The notes under the pieces are model-generated. The model was not told the origin of the DNA and did not search any database. It was given only the letters and a program-made list of their open reading frames with translations. Position numbers and translations under genes: made by a program. From Paracoccaceae bacterium (GTDB taxonomy: Bacteria; Pseudomonadota; Alphaproteobacteria; Rhodobacterales; Rhodobacteraceae), in assembly GCA_024227475.1 (NCBI GenBank), contig JAAEUI010000335.1, positions 16,822-80,821 of the forward strand: a stretch of DNA of 64,000 nucleotides. The letters are read 5' to 3'. Positions 1-7,548 of the stretch are shown here, in pieces. Each line of letters begins with the position of its first letter. Position 1 is the first letter of the stretch.

Positions 1-93
1 CAATCGCACATAGGCGAGCTCGAGCAGCGACAATACCAGCAAAACCGCCGGCACAACGTTCACCGGAGTGGCGCGAAGGGCGAAGTGCTTCAT
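1..93 (-). CDS. TRAP transporter small permease (DctQ), N-terminal fragment
   Basis: Only the first 31 codons lie in the window; the gene continues past the left edge. The ATG at 93 is preceded by an AGAGGG ribosome binding site about 7 nt upstream. The translated part has a short basic start (MKHFALRATP) followed by a hydrophobic stretch (VVPAVLLVLSLLELAY), the first membrane helix. The identification as DctQ rests on this profile plus position: the gene directly upstream (127-1065) encodes a DctP-type TRAP binding protein, and DctP-DctQ-DctM is the usual order. Another membrane protein cannot be excluded. Confidence 0.5.
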   Translation of the reverse strand, partial: MKHFALRATPVNVVPAVLLVLSLLELAYVRL

Positions 94-126
94 CGCAGCC
101 CTCTTTCAGTAGGTTGACGGCTTTGG

Positions 127-1065
127 TCATGATTTCGACCGCGCAAGGTCATCTTCGAACAATGCTATCAGATCGACCCCAAATCGCTGTCGGGTCTTTT
201 CAACCTCTGCGCGGGTCGTCTCGGCAAAGGCCGCGCGTTCCGTTTCGCTCAGTTTGAACAGGGTAACGCCGTCGTCTGTCAGGGCCTTGGAGCAGATCAG
301 GTCGTCTTCTTCAGCATACCGCCGTTGCGCAACTGTAGCTTGGGCCACTGCAGCCTCCACCGCCGCACGAATTTCCGGGTGCCAGCTTTCCAAAACCTGG
401 CGATTGAATAACACCAATGCCACGCCCAGCAAATGATCGGTCAGGGTGATCACACGATGGGTTTTATGCAGAGCAAAATTGTAGATATTTGTCAGCGGGT
501 TTTCCTGCGCGTCCACGCGCCGGTTGGTTACCGCTTCGGGCAAATCGCGAACATCGATTGTCACCGGCTCGAACCCGAGAGCACGAAAAACGCGTTGATG
601 ATCATCGCTGGCCAAGGTGCGCAGTTTGTGACCGGCACAGTCGCTAGGGCTTCGAAAGGCGGTATCGACAGAAGAAATCTGGCGCAGTCCGTTATCCCAG
701 TAACCGAGCACGCAGAAACCGGTTTTCGCGGCGACCTCTGCCGCCAAACGCCGCCCCAGAGAGCCATCCAAAACCCTGTAGGCCTTGTGCCGATTGGGTA
801 CCACGAAATGCTGATCAAACAGCGCTAATTCAGGAACTCGTCCGGCAAGATAGCTCGACGAGAAATAGCACCCATCCAGTTCGCCGTTCTCGGTCATAAA
901 CAGTAAGTCGGATGCTTTGTGCCCACTCTCCACGATGTTCTGCTGAAACTTAACTTCGACGGCATCGCCCGCAATCCGTTCCAAAGCACTGCAAAATACT
1001 TGAGCACCGCGCGTGTGAACTGACTTGTCACCCTGATAACCACCGAAGCGGATTTTCGTTACCAT
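127..1065 (-). CDS. TRAP transporter DctP-like solute-binding protein lacking a signal peptide
   Basis: A 312-residue member of the DctP family of extracytoplasmic binding proteins of TRAP transporters. The protein starts directly with the first beta strand of the mature fold (TKIRFGGYQGDKSVHTRGA). The family hallmarks follow: a central region with a conserved Arg (KLRTLASDDHQRVFRALGFEP) and a long C-terminal helix region. The ATG at 1065 shares one base with the stop of the dehydrogenase gene upstream (TGATG); a TTG one codon earlier is possible. There is no in-frame start further upstream before a stop, so no signal peptide can be encoded. This is odd, because these proteins act in the periplasm. 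Either the 5' part was lost or the protein stays in the cytoplasm. It is followed by a dctQ start at 93. Confidence 0.8.
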   Translation of the reverse strand: MVTKIRFGGYQGDKSVHTRGAQVFCSALERIAGDAVEVKFQQNIVESGHKASDLLFMTENGELDGCYFSSSYLAGRVPELALFDQHFVVPNRHKAYRVLDGSLGRRLAAEVAAKTGFCVLGYWDNGLRQISSVDTAFRSPSDCAGHKLRTLASDDHQRVFRALGFEPVTIDVRDLPEAVTNRRVDAQENPLTNIYNFALHKTHRVITLTDHLLGVALVLFNRQVLESWHPEIRAAVEAAVAQATVAQRRYAEEDDLICSKALTDDGVTLFKLSETERAAFAETTRAEVEKTRQRFGVDLIALFEDDLARSKS

Positions 1066-2192
1066 CAAGCCAGTTCCCGCATGAGTTCCTCAGGATCCAC
1101 GGGCAGCTCGACAGGTTGACCGCGTTTGGCAGAAAGATCCATTGCCATTGTCATCAACAGGTTGCGGTGCCCATCTGCGGCCGTGGCATGGGGTGTTCTT
1201 TGACCGGTATGTATCCGCTGATACCAGGCATTTGTCTCCTCACGCATCGGTCCCCAAAGCTGTCCGTCATGAAGGTCGCCGGGAGGATAGCTGGTCAGGA
1301 AATCCACGTGCCGCGCCGGGGCCACGTAGCCATCCGGTACATAGCCACCGCCCTGCACCACATTGGTCGCCATGACGAGATCGCGGTGAGTATCCTCTAT
1401 GTCGATCACACCCTCAGTCCCGACAATGCCAATCTCGATCCCGTAGACCGCTCCCGGCCAGACCTCGGGCAACGCCCACGAGATGCTCATCGACCAGATC
1501 GTGCCGTCGGTCATCGTCCAGACTCCGAATGTCGAATCCTTGGTTCCGATACCACCCAAGCAGACATCGGTGGATTGTGCGAAGACCGATTTGGGCGTTT
1601 TCCCCTCCATCAACCACATCGACATATCCAGGCTGTGCGTGCCCGACACCACCATGGGTGTCAGCGTCGCACGATCCTGTGTGCGTCGAGTGGTGGCAAT
1701 CGGGACCATCCGGTTCATGAAAGCGCGTGTAACAACCGAATGCACTTCGCCAATCTGGCCGGTCTTCAGTTTTTCTTTGACCGCAAGAAAGCGGCGGCGA
1801 AAGCGCTGAGTGTATCCCACAACCGCGTCAATTCCTGCGGCCTCGATGGCGGCCAAAATCATTGCCGACTGCCGGGCATCGGTGGCCAGGGGTTTCTCGA
1901 TGAACAGATCATGGCCCTGTTTTGCGGCCAGCATTGTCGGATCGAAATGAAAGTTCTCATCCGTCGCGATGATCGTGGCCGTAACCTCGGGGCGAGTCAG
2001 AAGCTCCTTGTAATCGGTCGTGAAGAAATCCGCCGATACGTCCTTTTCCAATTTACGGCCAATATCCGTTTTCAAGTCGCAAAGCCCTATCCAGCCCACA
2101 CCGGGATAAGCGCGGGCCAGTTCGGCCCTGATCCGGCCAACGGTGCCGCAGCCAACAATCGCCAGGCCGATTTCTTTTCTTCTAATACTCAT
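1065..2192 (-). CDS. Gfo/Idh/MocA family NAD(P)-dependent oxidoreductase
   Basis: A 375-residue dehydrogenase of the glucose-fructose oxidoreductase / inositol dehydrogenase family. The N-terminal Rossmann fold carries the GxGxxG loop (AIVGCGTVGRIRAELA, residues ~11-26), and the family signature EKPLA appears near residue 98 (DLFIEKPLATDARQSA). The C-terminal half is the alpha/beta substrate domain with a candidate catalytic His (SGTHSLDMSMWLMEG). Such enzymes oxidise a ring hydroxyl of sugars or cyclitols to a ketone with NAD(P). The gene begins 17 nt after tctA and overlaps the DctP-like gene by one base, so it belongs to the same operon as the TTT transporter. This suggests that it works on the imported compound. 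The exact substrate cannot be told from sequence. Confidence 0.85.
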   Translation of the reverse strand: MSIRRKEIGLAIVGCGTVGRIRAELARAYPGVGWIGLCDLKTDIGRKLEKDVSADFFTTDYKELLTRPEVTATIIATDENFHFDPTMLAAKQGHDLFIEKPLATDARQSAMILAAIEAAGIDAVVGYTQRFRRRFLAVKEKLKTGQIGEVHSVVTRAFMNRMVPIATTRRTQDRATLTPMVVSGTHSLDMSMWLMEGKTPKSVFAQSTDVCLGGIGTKDSTFGVWTMTDGTIWSMSISWALPEVWPGAVYGIEIGIVGTEGVIDIEDTHRDLVMATNVVQGGGYVPDGYVAPARHVDFLTSYPPGDLHDGQLWGPMREETNAWYQRIHTGQRTPHATAADGHRNLLMTMAMDLSAKRGQPVELPVDPEELMRELA

Positions 2193-2209
2193 CCCGGGAA
2201 CCTTTCATT

Positions 2210-3709
2210 TCATTCCGCAGATACAGGAGCGTTCTTTGCCCGGGCCGCACGCAGGCCACGCCAGATGCCCTCGACCACGACGAATAGAACCACCCCGATT
2301 AGAAAGGTGCCTATCCATTGCGAGAGGATAAATCCAAGGGTTTTGTCTTCAAAAACCAACAACGAGCGGCGAAAGTTTTCGTCTGCAAGCGGCGCCAAAA
2401 TGACGCCAAGTACAACCGGGGCGACAGGAAATTTGAAAACCGAAAAAAGCCAACCCACTATGCCGGCGCCGAACATGATCCAGATATCAATCATTGAAAG
2501 CTTCACCGAATAGGCACCGATGATGCACACCGGCAGAATCAGCGGCATCAGGATTCCACGGGGCAGGCTAAAAAGTTTCACGCATGGGCCGATGAGTGCA
2601 AATGCGGCTGCATACATCATGATGTTCGCCACGATTAGGGCTGCATAGATGAAATAGATTAGGCCCGGGTGGTCGATCTCTATTGTGGGACCCACGACCA
2701 CGTTTTTCAATGTGAGCGCAGCCAATAGCGCGGCTGCGGCGGCGTTTCCTGGAATGCCGAGCGCTAGGGTGGGCAGCATCGAACCGCCAATATTGGCGTT
2801 ATTGGCGGTCTCAGCACAGACCAGCGCATGATAACTGCCTTTGCCCCATTTGGCCCTGTCTTCATCGTTCGCGCGTCGGCGGCCCACGTCATAGGCCAAA
2901 AAGGACGCCACATTTGCCCCGGCTCCGGGGATCGCCCCAATGAACGTTCCCAAAACACCTGATCGAATTGCGGAAGGTGTGTATTTGGCCAGCAGGTGCA
3001 GAGGCGGGAACAAGCGACCAACTTCCGATGGAATCGTCGTACTGTCCTTGTCTGGCAGCGTGCGAAAGATTTCCGCGAGCCCAAACAACCCAATCAGCAC
3101 CGCTACATAAGAAATTCCGTCGTAAAGCGCGAAGGTCCCGAACGTAAATCGTGGCACGGCATGGATCGCGTCAAGCCCGACAAAGGCGAGCAGCAGACCC
3201 AGCCACCCTGCGATCCACCCTTTGAGCGGCATTGAACCAGCAGACATCGAGCCAGCAACCATGATACCGACAACTGCCAGCCAGAACATTTCCCACGAAC
3301 GGAAATTGAGTGCGAAAACCAGGATCAACGGGATCAGCGTGATCAGCAATATGATCCCAATGCTACCACCGATAAACGAAGCCGCGATTGCCATGCCAAG
3401 CGCCTGACCGCCTTCGCCCTTTTGGGCGAGTTGGTGACCCTCGATCATCGTCGGCACGGCGTCCGGCGTGCCAGGGATATTTATTAGAACCGCTGAAATC
3501 GCGCCACCAAACACACTGCCGGTGTAGACACCGAGCATGAAAGTTATGGCCACGTCCTGCGACATACCTGCGGACAGACCGATGAGCAGGCCCATTGCCA
3601 TTGTCGTCGATAGACCGGGCAGCGCACCCCAGATAATACCAAGGCAAACGCCCAAAAGCGTCATAACCAGGAGGCTTGGGTCGAGGGCAAGAAGGAATCC
3701 TTCAATCAT
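2210..3709 (-). CDS. tctA: TTT transporter large permease (TctA family)
   Basis: 499 residues from the ATG at 3709, which shares one base with the tctB stop (TGATG). An upstream in-frame extension exists but lies entirely inside tctB. The protein has about 11-12 hydrophobic segments and the typical TctA motifs: GxLPGLSTTMAMGLL near the N terminus, a G-rich loop with INIPGTPDAVPT, the repeated GAIPGAGANVASFLAYD element and LALGIPGNAAAAALLAA. TctA forms the secondary-transport channel of tripartite tricarboxylate transporters, working with TctB and the periplasmic TctC. Substrates of this family are mostly di- and tricarboxylates, sugar acids and aromatic acids; the one here is unknown. Confidence 0.92.
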   Translation of the reverse strand: MIEGFLLALDPSLLVMTLLGVCLGIIWGALPGLSTTMAMGLLIGLSAGMSQDVAITFMLGVYTGSVFGGAISAVLINIPGTPDAVPTMIEGHQLAQKGEGGQALGMAIAASFIGGSIGIILLITLIPLILVFALNFRSWEMFWLAVVGIMVAGSMSAGSMPLKGWIAGWLGLLLAFVGLDAIHAVPRFTFGTFALYDGISYVAVLIGLFGLAEIFRTLPDKDSTTIPSEVGRLFPPLHLLAKYTPSAIRSGVLGTFIGAIPGAGANVASFLAYDVGRRRANDEDRAKWGKGSYHALVCAETANNANIGGSMLPTLALGIPGNAAAAALLAALTLKNVVVGPTIEIDHPGLIYFIYAALIVANIMMYAAAFALIGPCVKLFSLPRGILMPLILPVCIIGAYSVKLSMIDIWIMFGAGIVGWLFSVFKFPVAPVVLGVILAPLADENFRRSLLVFEDKTLGFILSQWIGTFLIGVVLFVVVEGIWRGLRAARAKNAPVSAE

Positions 3710-4275
3710 CAAAACGACCCTGGGAGTGGTATTTTGAAGATCTTTTGGAAGACCAGGGAAAGCGTCAGCGCCCATCCAGCCGAAACGCAGACGGTGATCC
3801 AAATCGGGCCGCGCCAAAACACATGAATAATCGTCGAAAGCGCCAAAACAGTGACCGGCTCAAAAGCAGTCAGACGAAAACTAAACCCCAGGAATTCCAA
3901 GCGCAATTGAAAGGCAAAAAGCTGAAGCGCCGCGATATAGACGGCAACGGCCACGCCAAGAAAAAGAGTGCGAAGTCTGGTCTGCGCGTCGCCCTCGGCC
4001 AAAGCCGCGACCTTAGCGCCGGAGCGCCTGCGCACCAGTGCCGACGCCACCAGCCCGATAGCCATCATGAGCAGGGTTGCGGAAACCAAAAACGGCAAAA
4101 GACCCGGGGCTGTCGCCAGGTCGCCGGGAACGGGCAAAGCGACCGAGGCCGCCATGAATCCCAATGACAACAGAATCAAAAAAGTAGCCGCAACCAAATC
4201 GAGCGCCGGCGACGCATAGCCGCTCTCGGCTTCTTCGCCTTCGAACTTGATTTCGGGTTGCTGCGTGTCGGCCAT
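3709..4275 (-). CDS. tctB: TTT transporter small permease (TctB family)
   Basis: A 188-residue protein with four predicted membrane helices (LVAATFLILLSLGFMAASVAL, LLPFLVSATLLMMAIGLVASA, the TLFLGVAVAVYIAALQLFAF region and the C-terminal pair). The profile, length and position between tctC and tctA identify the poorly conserved TctB subunit. The N terminus is a hydrophilic, acidic stretch (MADTQQPEIKFEGEEAESGY). It lies 80 nt after tctC, across a hairpin at 4311-4335, and is translationally coupled to tctA through a one-base stop/start overlap. Confidence 0.88.
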   Translation of the reverse strand: MADTQQPEIKFEGEEAESGYASPALDLVAATFLILLSLGFMAASVALPVPGDLATAPGLLPFLVSATLLMMAIGLVASALVRRRSGAKVAALAEGDAQTRLRTLFLGVAVAVYIAALQLFAFQLRLEFLGFSFRLTAFEPVTVLALSTIIHVFWRGPIWITVCVSAGWALTLSLVFQKIFKIPLPGSF

Positions 4276-4310
4276 GCGGAATACTCAGGGTTTTTTCGCG
4301 ATTGAGCAAT

Positions 4311-4335
4311 CGGTGCCCGCAGGACGCAGGCACCG
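4311..4335 (-). other. Intercistronic hairpin between tctC and tctB
   Basis: A perfect 7-bp inverted repeat (CGGTGCC / GGCACCG) with an 11-nt loop lies 21 nt after the tctC stop, in the 80-nt gap before tctB. No T-run follows on the minus strand, so a full terminator is unlikely. A structure that protects the tctC message or partly attenuates the permease genes fits better. Similar hairpins follow four other binding-protein genes in this window. Confidence 0.45.
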
Positions 4336-4355
4336 GTACTCATTAATAAACCATC

Positions 4356-5468
4356 TTAGATCGATGGCGGTTCGTAGCCTTCCGGCGGCCACCAGCTTTC
4401 GAAGTCGGCCGGGCTCGGTAGCCCAAGGTCGGCGGCAGACTTAATTTCGGCTCCGATCTGGTCCGAGAATTTGTTGAAAGTATCGACAGTGATGACTTCA
4501 AGCTTTGCCGCAGTCTTGTCGGCCTCGGCACCTGTTCGAACATCGAGCGAGAAGAATTTGTTCTCGATCATCTCCTTGAAGCCGTCAGAATTCGCAGCGG
4601 CAACAAAGGCCTCCTTGATTTCCCCGAGCACATCCGCCGGTGTATCCCGCTTCACGATGAAGTTGTACGTCCCGCCGATGGGCAGGAACGATTTTATAGA
4701 GGGCACGAACCCCCCAATGCTGGGCATCACAGTTCCGTTCTCAAGCACAATATCCTCTACACCGGTTTGCTGTAGACTGCGAAGCTCGCCGGCGCGAACC
4801 AAATCGACATGCTCATGCACGCCGCCACCGGCGATGTCGACTTCACCCTGCAGGCCAGCCAACGTCGCAGCCTTTCCGCCCTTGTACGGAACATACTTGA
4901 GTTCGATCCCCGCGAAAGAGCCGACAATCATTGCCAGTTCGTGCCACAGACCGCCTGTCCCAGATGTCGAGATCGACACCTTGCCTGGGTTCGCCTTGGC
5001 CGCGGTCACGACATCGCCAAAGGTCTGGAATGGCGAGCTCATCGGGACCGACCAACTGGCAATTGCACCAGCAGCCTGGAAGAAGTGCCAGTTTTCCCAT
5101 GGAACGAGGTCAACGTGGCCCATGACGCGCACGAATTTGTTGTAATTCGCACCGCCCAGCACCGTGTAGCCGTCAGACGCCTGTCCGTGCACAAATTGGG
5201 TGGCCACGGCACCAACGGCTCCGGGCTTGTTCAGAACGTTGATCGTCCAGCCCTTGGCCTTCGCCATTTCGTCTGCCAGTTTGCGCATGATCGTGTCGGT
5301 TCCGCCGCCGGCGCCATACATGACCACAACGTTGAGCGGACGTTCTGGAAATCCAGCCGCCAATACCCGTCCGGGAATTGTTATTTGCAGCGCGGCCATA
5401 CCAGCGGTCGATGCTGTTGCGGCCAGAAAACCACGCCGGTCAAGGCCGGTCTTACTATTACTAGTCAT
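4356..5468 (-). CDS. tctC: TTT transporter periplasmic binding protein (TctC family), Tat-type signal
   Basis: A 370-residue binding protein of the Bug/TctC family. The N terminus has a twin-arginine signal (DRRGFLAATASTAG, residues ~10-23) with a cleavage region near RVLAAG. The mature part starts with the family's FPERPLNVVVMYGAGGGTDTIMRKLADEM, then has the SISTSGTGG and YVPYKGGKAATLAGLQGEVD elements that form the ligand cleft of Bug proteins. It is the first gene of the minus-strand operon tctC-tctB-tctA-dehydrogenase-dctP-dctQ and is transcribed away from the genes at 6254 onward. Tat export suggests that it folds before secretion. Confidence 0.92.
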   Translation of the reverse strand: MTSNSKTGLDRRGFLAATASTAGMAALQITIPGRVLAAGFPERPLNVVVMYGAGGGTDTIMRKLADEMAKAKGWTINVLNKPGAVGAVATQFVHGQASDGYTVLGGANYNKFVRVMGHVDLVPWENWHFFQAAGAIASWSVPMSSPFQTFGDVVTAAKANPGKVSISTSGTGGLWHELAMIVGSFAGIELKYVPYKGGKAATLAGLQGEVDIAGGGVHEHVDLVRAGELRSLQQTGVEDIVLENGTVMPSIGGFVPSIKSFLPIGGTYNFIVKRDTPADVLGEIKEAFVAAANSDGFKEMIENKFFSLDVRTGAEADKTAAKLEVITVDTFNKFSDQIGAEIKSAADLGLPSPADFESWWPPEGYEPPSI

Positions 5469-5860
5469 GTTGTTCTCCCTTTTATGTTCGCCGATTTACG
5501 ACGGCGTTTCGCGGCACCCAACCAGAAGCCAAAATCCCAAAGACTCAGGTCAGTCGCGCATCTCCTTCGCACCTCGGAAGTTGTTCTTTTCTAGAGATTT
5601 AATAGCTTGCAGCTCGATGTCGGTCTCCATCAACGCGTTCCAATGGTTGTTAACCCCAGCCAGGACTATCACCGCTCCGATGTTAACAACCTTTGCATCC
5701 GAGAAGTGGCGGCGAACCCCGTAGCAGAAGCCAACCAGGTTATGTCGTCAGCGGCCCCGTGCGCTTTTCCAACGCCAGCAGGGCGTTATGCGGCATTCTT
5801 TCCCTTTTGATCGAACGCCGGTCTTTTGGTCACTAATTGAGTAAACGCATCCAATCCAAA
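5469..5860. other. Divergent intergenic region, no gene seen
   Basis: This is the left part of a 785-bp region between two divergent transcription units (tctC at 5468, minus; the dehydrogenase at 6254, plus). I see no convincing coding sequence: the open frames are short and lack ribosome binding sites and family resemblance. It presumably holds the tctC promoter. The right part contains repeat copy 1 (5861-5970). Confidence 0.4.
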
Positions 5861-5970
5861 ATCAAATTCCGATTATTCCTTGATCCATGAGAGATCGGCA
5901 TGGAATTCGGTGCCCGAGTGTCTTGCACAGGTTTTTGCGGACCTGCTAGGCTTGAGCCAGCCTAAACAAG
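5861..5970 (+). promoter_or_regulatory. Promoter-like repeat, copy 1
   Basis: About 110 bp align almost without gaps with 7379-7489. Shared blocks are CAAATTCCGA, CCATGAGA-ATCGGCAT, GAGTGTCTTGC and TTTTTGCGGACCTG-TAGGCTTG. Within the block, TTGCAC and TAGGCT are 18 bp apart, a plausible -35/-10 pair. An imperfect inverted repeat CCATG...CATGG lies upstream of it. Copy 1 is about 280 bp before the dehydrogenase gene at 6254, unlike copy 2, which sits about 60 bp before its gene. Confidence 0.55.
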
Positions 5971-6253
5971 GTTTCGGGCTGGCAGGTTTCAGCGCTGGGG
6001 CTGGTACTGGATGATCTGGCCTCAAAGTTGGGGATCAACCCGCTCTGACCTTGGTTCTTTCGCCAGCGCCTATTTGGCGCGGGAGAACCGCTTCGGGTTG
6101 CCTGAAAAATCAGGATGCAAAGATAAAGCACAGAATTCACATGGTGACCAAAAAACCCATGGCAGTGAGAAATAGAAGTGGCAGAAAACCCGATGTACGG
6201 GAGCAGGCATACAACATCCACGGAACTTACACTTTCAATACTGGACTAACTCG

Positions 6254-7276
6254 ATGAAGGATCAATGTGATCCATTCAACGTTGCTATCGTCGGATACGG
6301 ATGGTGGGGAAAACACATCGCCGAGCGGCTAGGCAATCACGCGAGCATCCTGGTCAGAGGCATCGTCGAACCGAACCCGTCCCGGCACGACGAAATCGTT
6401 GCGATGGGGCTAAAACGGTTTTCAACTATCATGGAAGCAACGTCGCTGGATAACTTGGATGGTTTCATTCTGGCAACACCAAACGCGCTGCATGAAGAAC
6501 AAGTCATTCGGTGCGCCAAGGCCGGAAAGCATGTGTTCTGTGAAAAGCCACTTGGGCTTACAGCAGCCAGCGCGCGCCGTTCGGTTGCCGCATGCCGGCG
6601 GGCCAACGTGCAATTGGGTGTGGGCCACGAACGCCGTTTTGAGCCTGCGATGGTGTCCTTGTGCGCAGCCATCGAAAGTGGCGAACTTGGCACGATTATG
6701 CACGCGGAAACGACATTCAGTCATGACAGGCTTGCTGACATTCCCAGGGGTGACTGGCGCACCTCCGGGACCGGGTCGCCGGCTGCTGGCATGACCGCGA
6801 CTGGCGTTCATTTGACCGACCTGCTTATTTCGTTCTTCGGACGGGTTGAAACGGTGCAGGCCATGACCGCCAGCAGATCGCTGGGATGGGAAACCGGAGA
6901 TGTCGTCGCAGCGGTTCTGGGTTTTGAGGCTGGGATGACAGCAAACCTGTCCGCGGTTATGCACACGCCAAATTTCATCCGAATGCATGTTTTTGGATCC
7001 AAAAAATGGATAGAGGTCCTCAACGATTTCCACCCGGACAATCCGGGCGGGGTTGCGCGACATTTAACCCATGAAACCGGGCAGCCCATTGCTCTGAGAA
7101 ACTTTGAATGGGTCGACACTGTTGTTGCCAACCTCGAGGCCTTTGTCAGGGCCGCGCAGGGAGGTGCCGTCTACCCCTTCTCCGCTGAAGAGTTTGTTCA
7201 CAACATCGAGGTTCTGGAAGCGATTACTATTTCTGCCAAAAACCGCAGATCTGTCTTCGTAAAGGACATGCGCTAG
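6254..7276 (+). CDS. Gfo/Idh/MocA family NAD(P)-dependent oxidoreductase
   Basis: A 340-residue dehydrogenase of the same broad family as the gene at 1065-2192 but clearly divergent from it. The Rossmann loop is AIVGYGWWGKHIAERLG (residues ~10-26) and the signature Lys motif is VFCEKPLGLTAAS (residues ~94-106). The substrate domain has GVGHERRFEPAM and a Thr-Gly-x-His (ATGVHLTDLLISFFG) that supplies the catalytic His of the family. It probably oxidises or reduces a hydroxyl or keto group of a sugar, cyclitol or related acid. It lies ~270 bp upstream of the M24 gene, and both have a copy of the same promoter-like repeat in front of them, so they may be co-regulated. Confidence 0.85.
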   Translation: MKDQCDPFNVAIVGYGWWGKHIAERLGNHASILVRGIVEPNPSRHDEIVAMGLKRFSTIMEATSLDNLDGFILATPNALHEEQVIRCAKAGKHVFCEKPLGLTAASARRSVAACRRANVQLGVGHERRFEPAMVSLCAAIESGELGTIMHAETTFSHDRLADIPRGDWRTSGTGSPAAGMTATGVHLTDLLISFFGRVETVQAMTASRSLGWETGDVVAAVLGFEAGMTANLSAVMHTPNFIRMHVFGSKKWIEVLNDFHPDNPGGVARHLTHETGQPIALRNFEWVDTVVANLEAFVRAAQGGAVYPFSAEEFVHNIEVLEAITISAKNRRSVFVKDMR

Positions 7277-7378
7277 TCGGCCTGTCCGTGTCGCGCCATC
7301 ACCGAACTGCACGGCAATGCCGGTGTCTTCAGCAGTGGATTCTTTCACTCGCTACACGATAGGAAAGCCTTAAGGCAT

Positions 7379-7489
7379 ATCAAATTCCGAATTTTCCTAA
7401 ACCCATGAGACATCGGCATAGTATTCTGCGCATGAGTGTCTTGCGTAAATTTTTGCGGACCTGTTAGGCTTGTGTCAGCTAAAAACGAG
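7379..7489 (+). promoter_or_regulatory. Promoter-like repeat, copy 2
   Basis: Second copy of the block at 5861-5970. The putative -35 is TTGCGT and the -10 TAGGCT, again 18 bp apart, and the distance to the ATG at 7549 is compatible with an ordinary sigma-70 promoter plus a short leader. The upstream conserved part (CAAATTCCGA to ATCGGCAT) is too long for a core promoter alone and may hold a regulator site; the LysR at 10231 is one candidate. Confidence 0.55.
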
Positions 7490-7548
7490 GTATTGCTGCG
7501 GGGAGATTTCGTTGCTGCGGCCATGCGCCTAAATAAAGGAATTTTATC

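Noticed and set aside
1116..2513. Long plus-strand open frame (465 codons) opposite the Gfo/Idh/MocA gene
   Set aside because: It is antisense to a clear dehydrogenase gene and the start of the TctA gene, has His/Arg-rich low-order composition and matches no family pattern.
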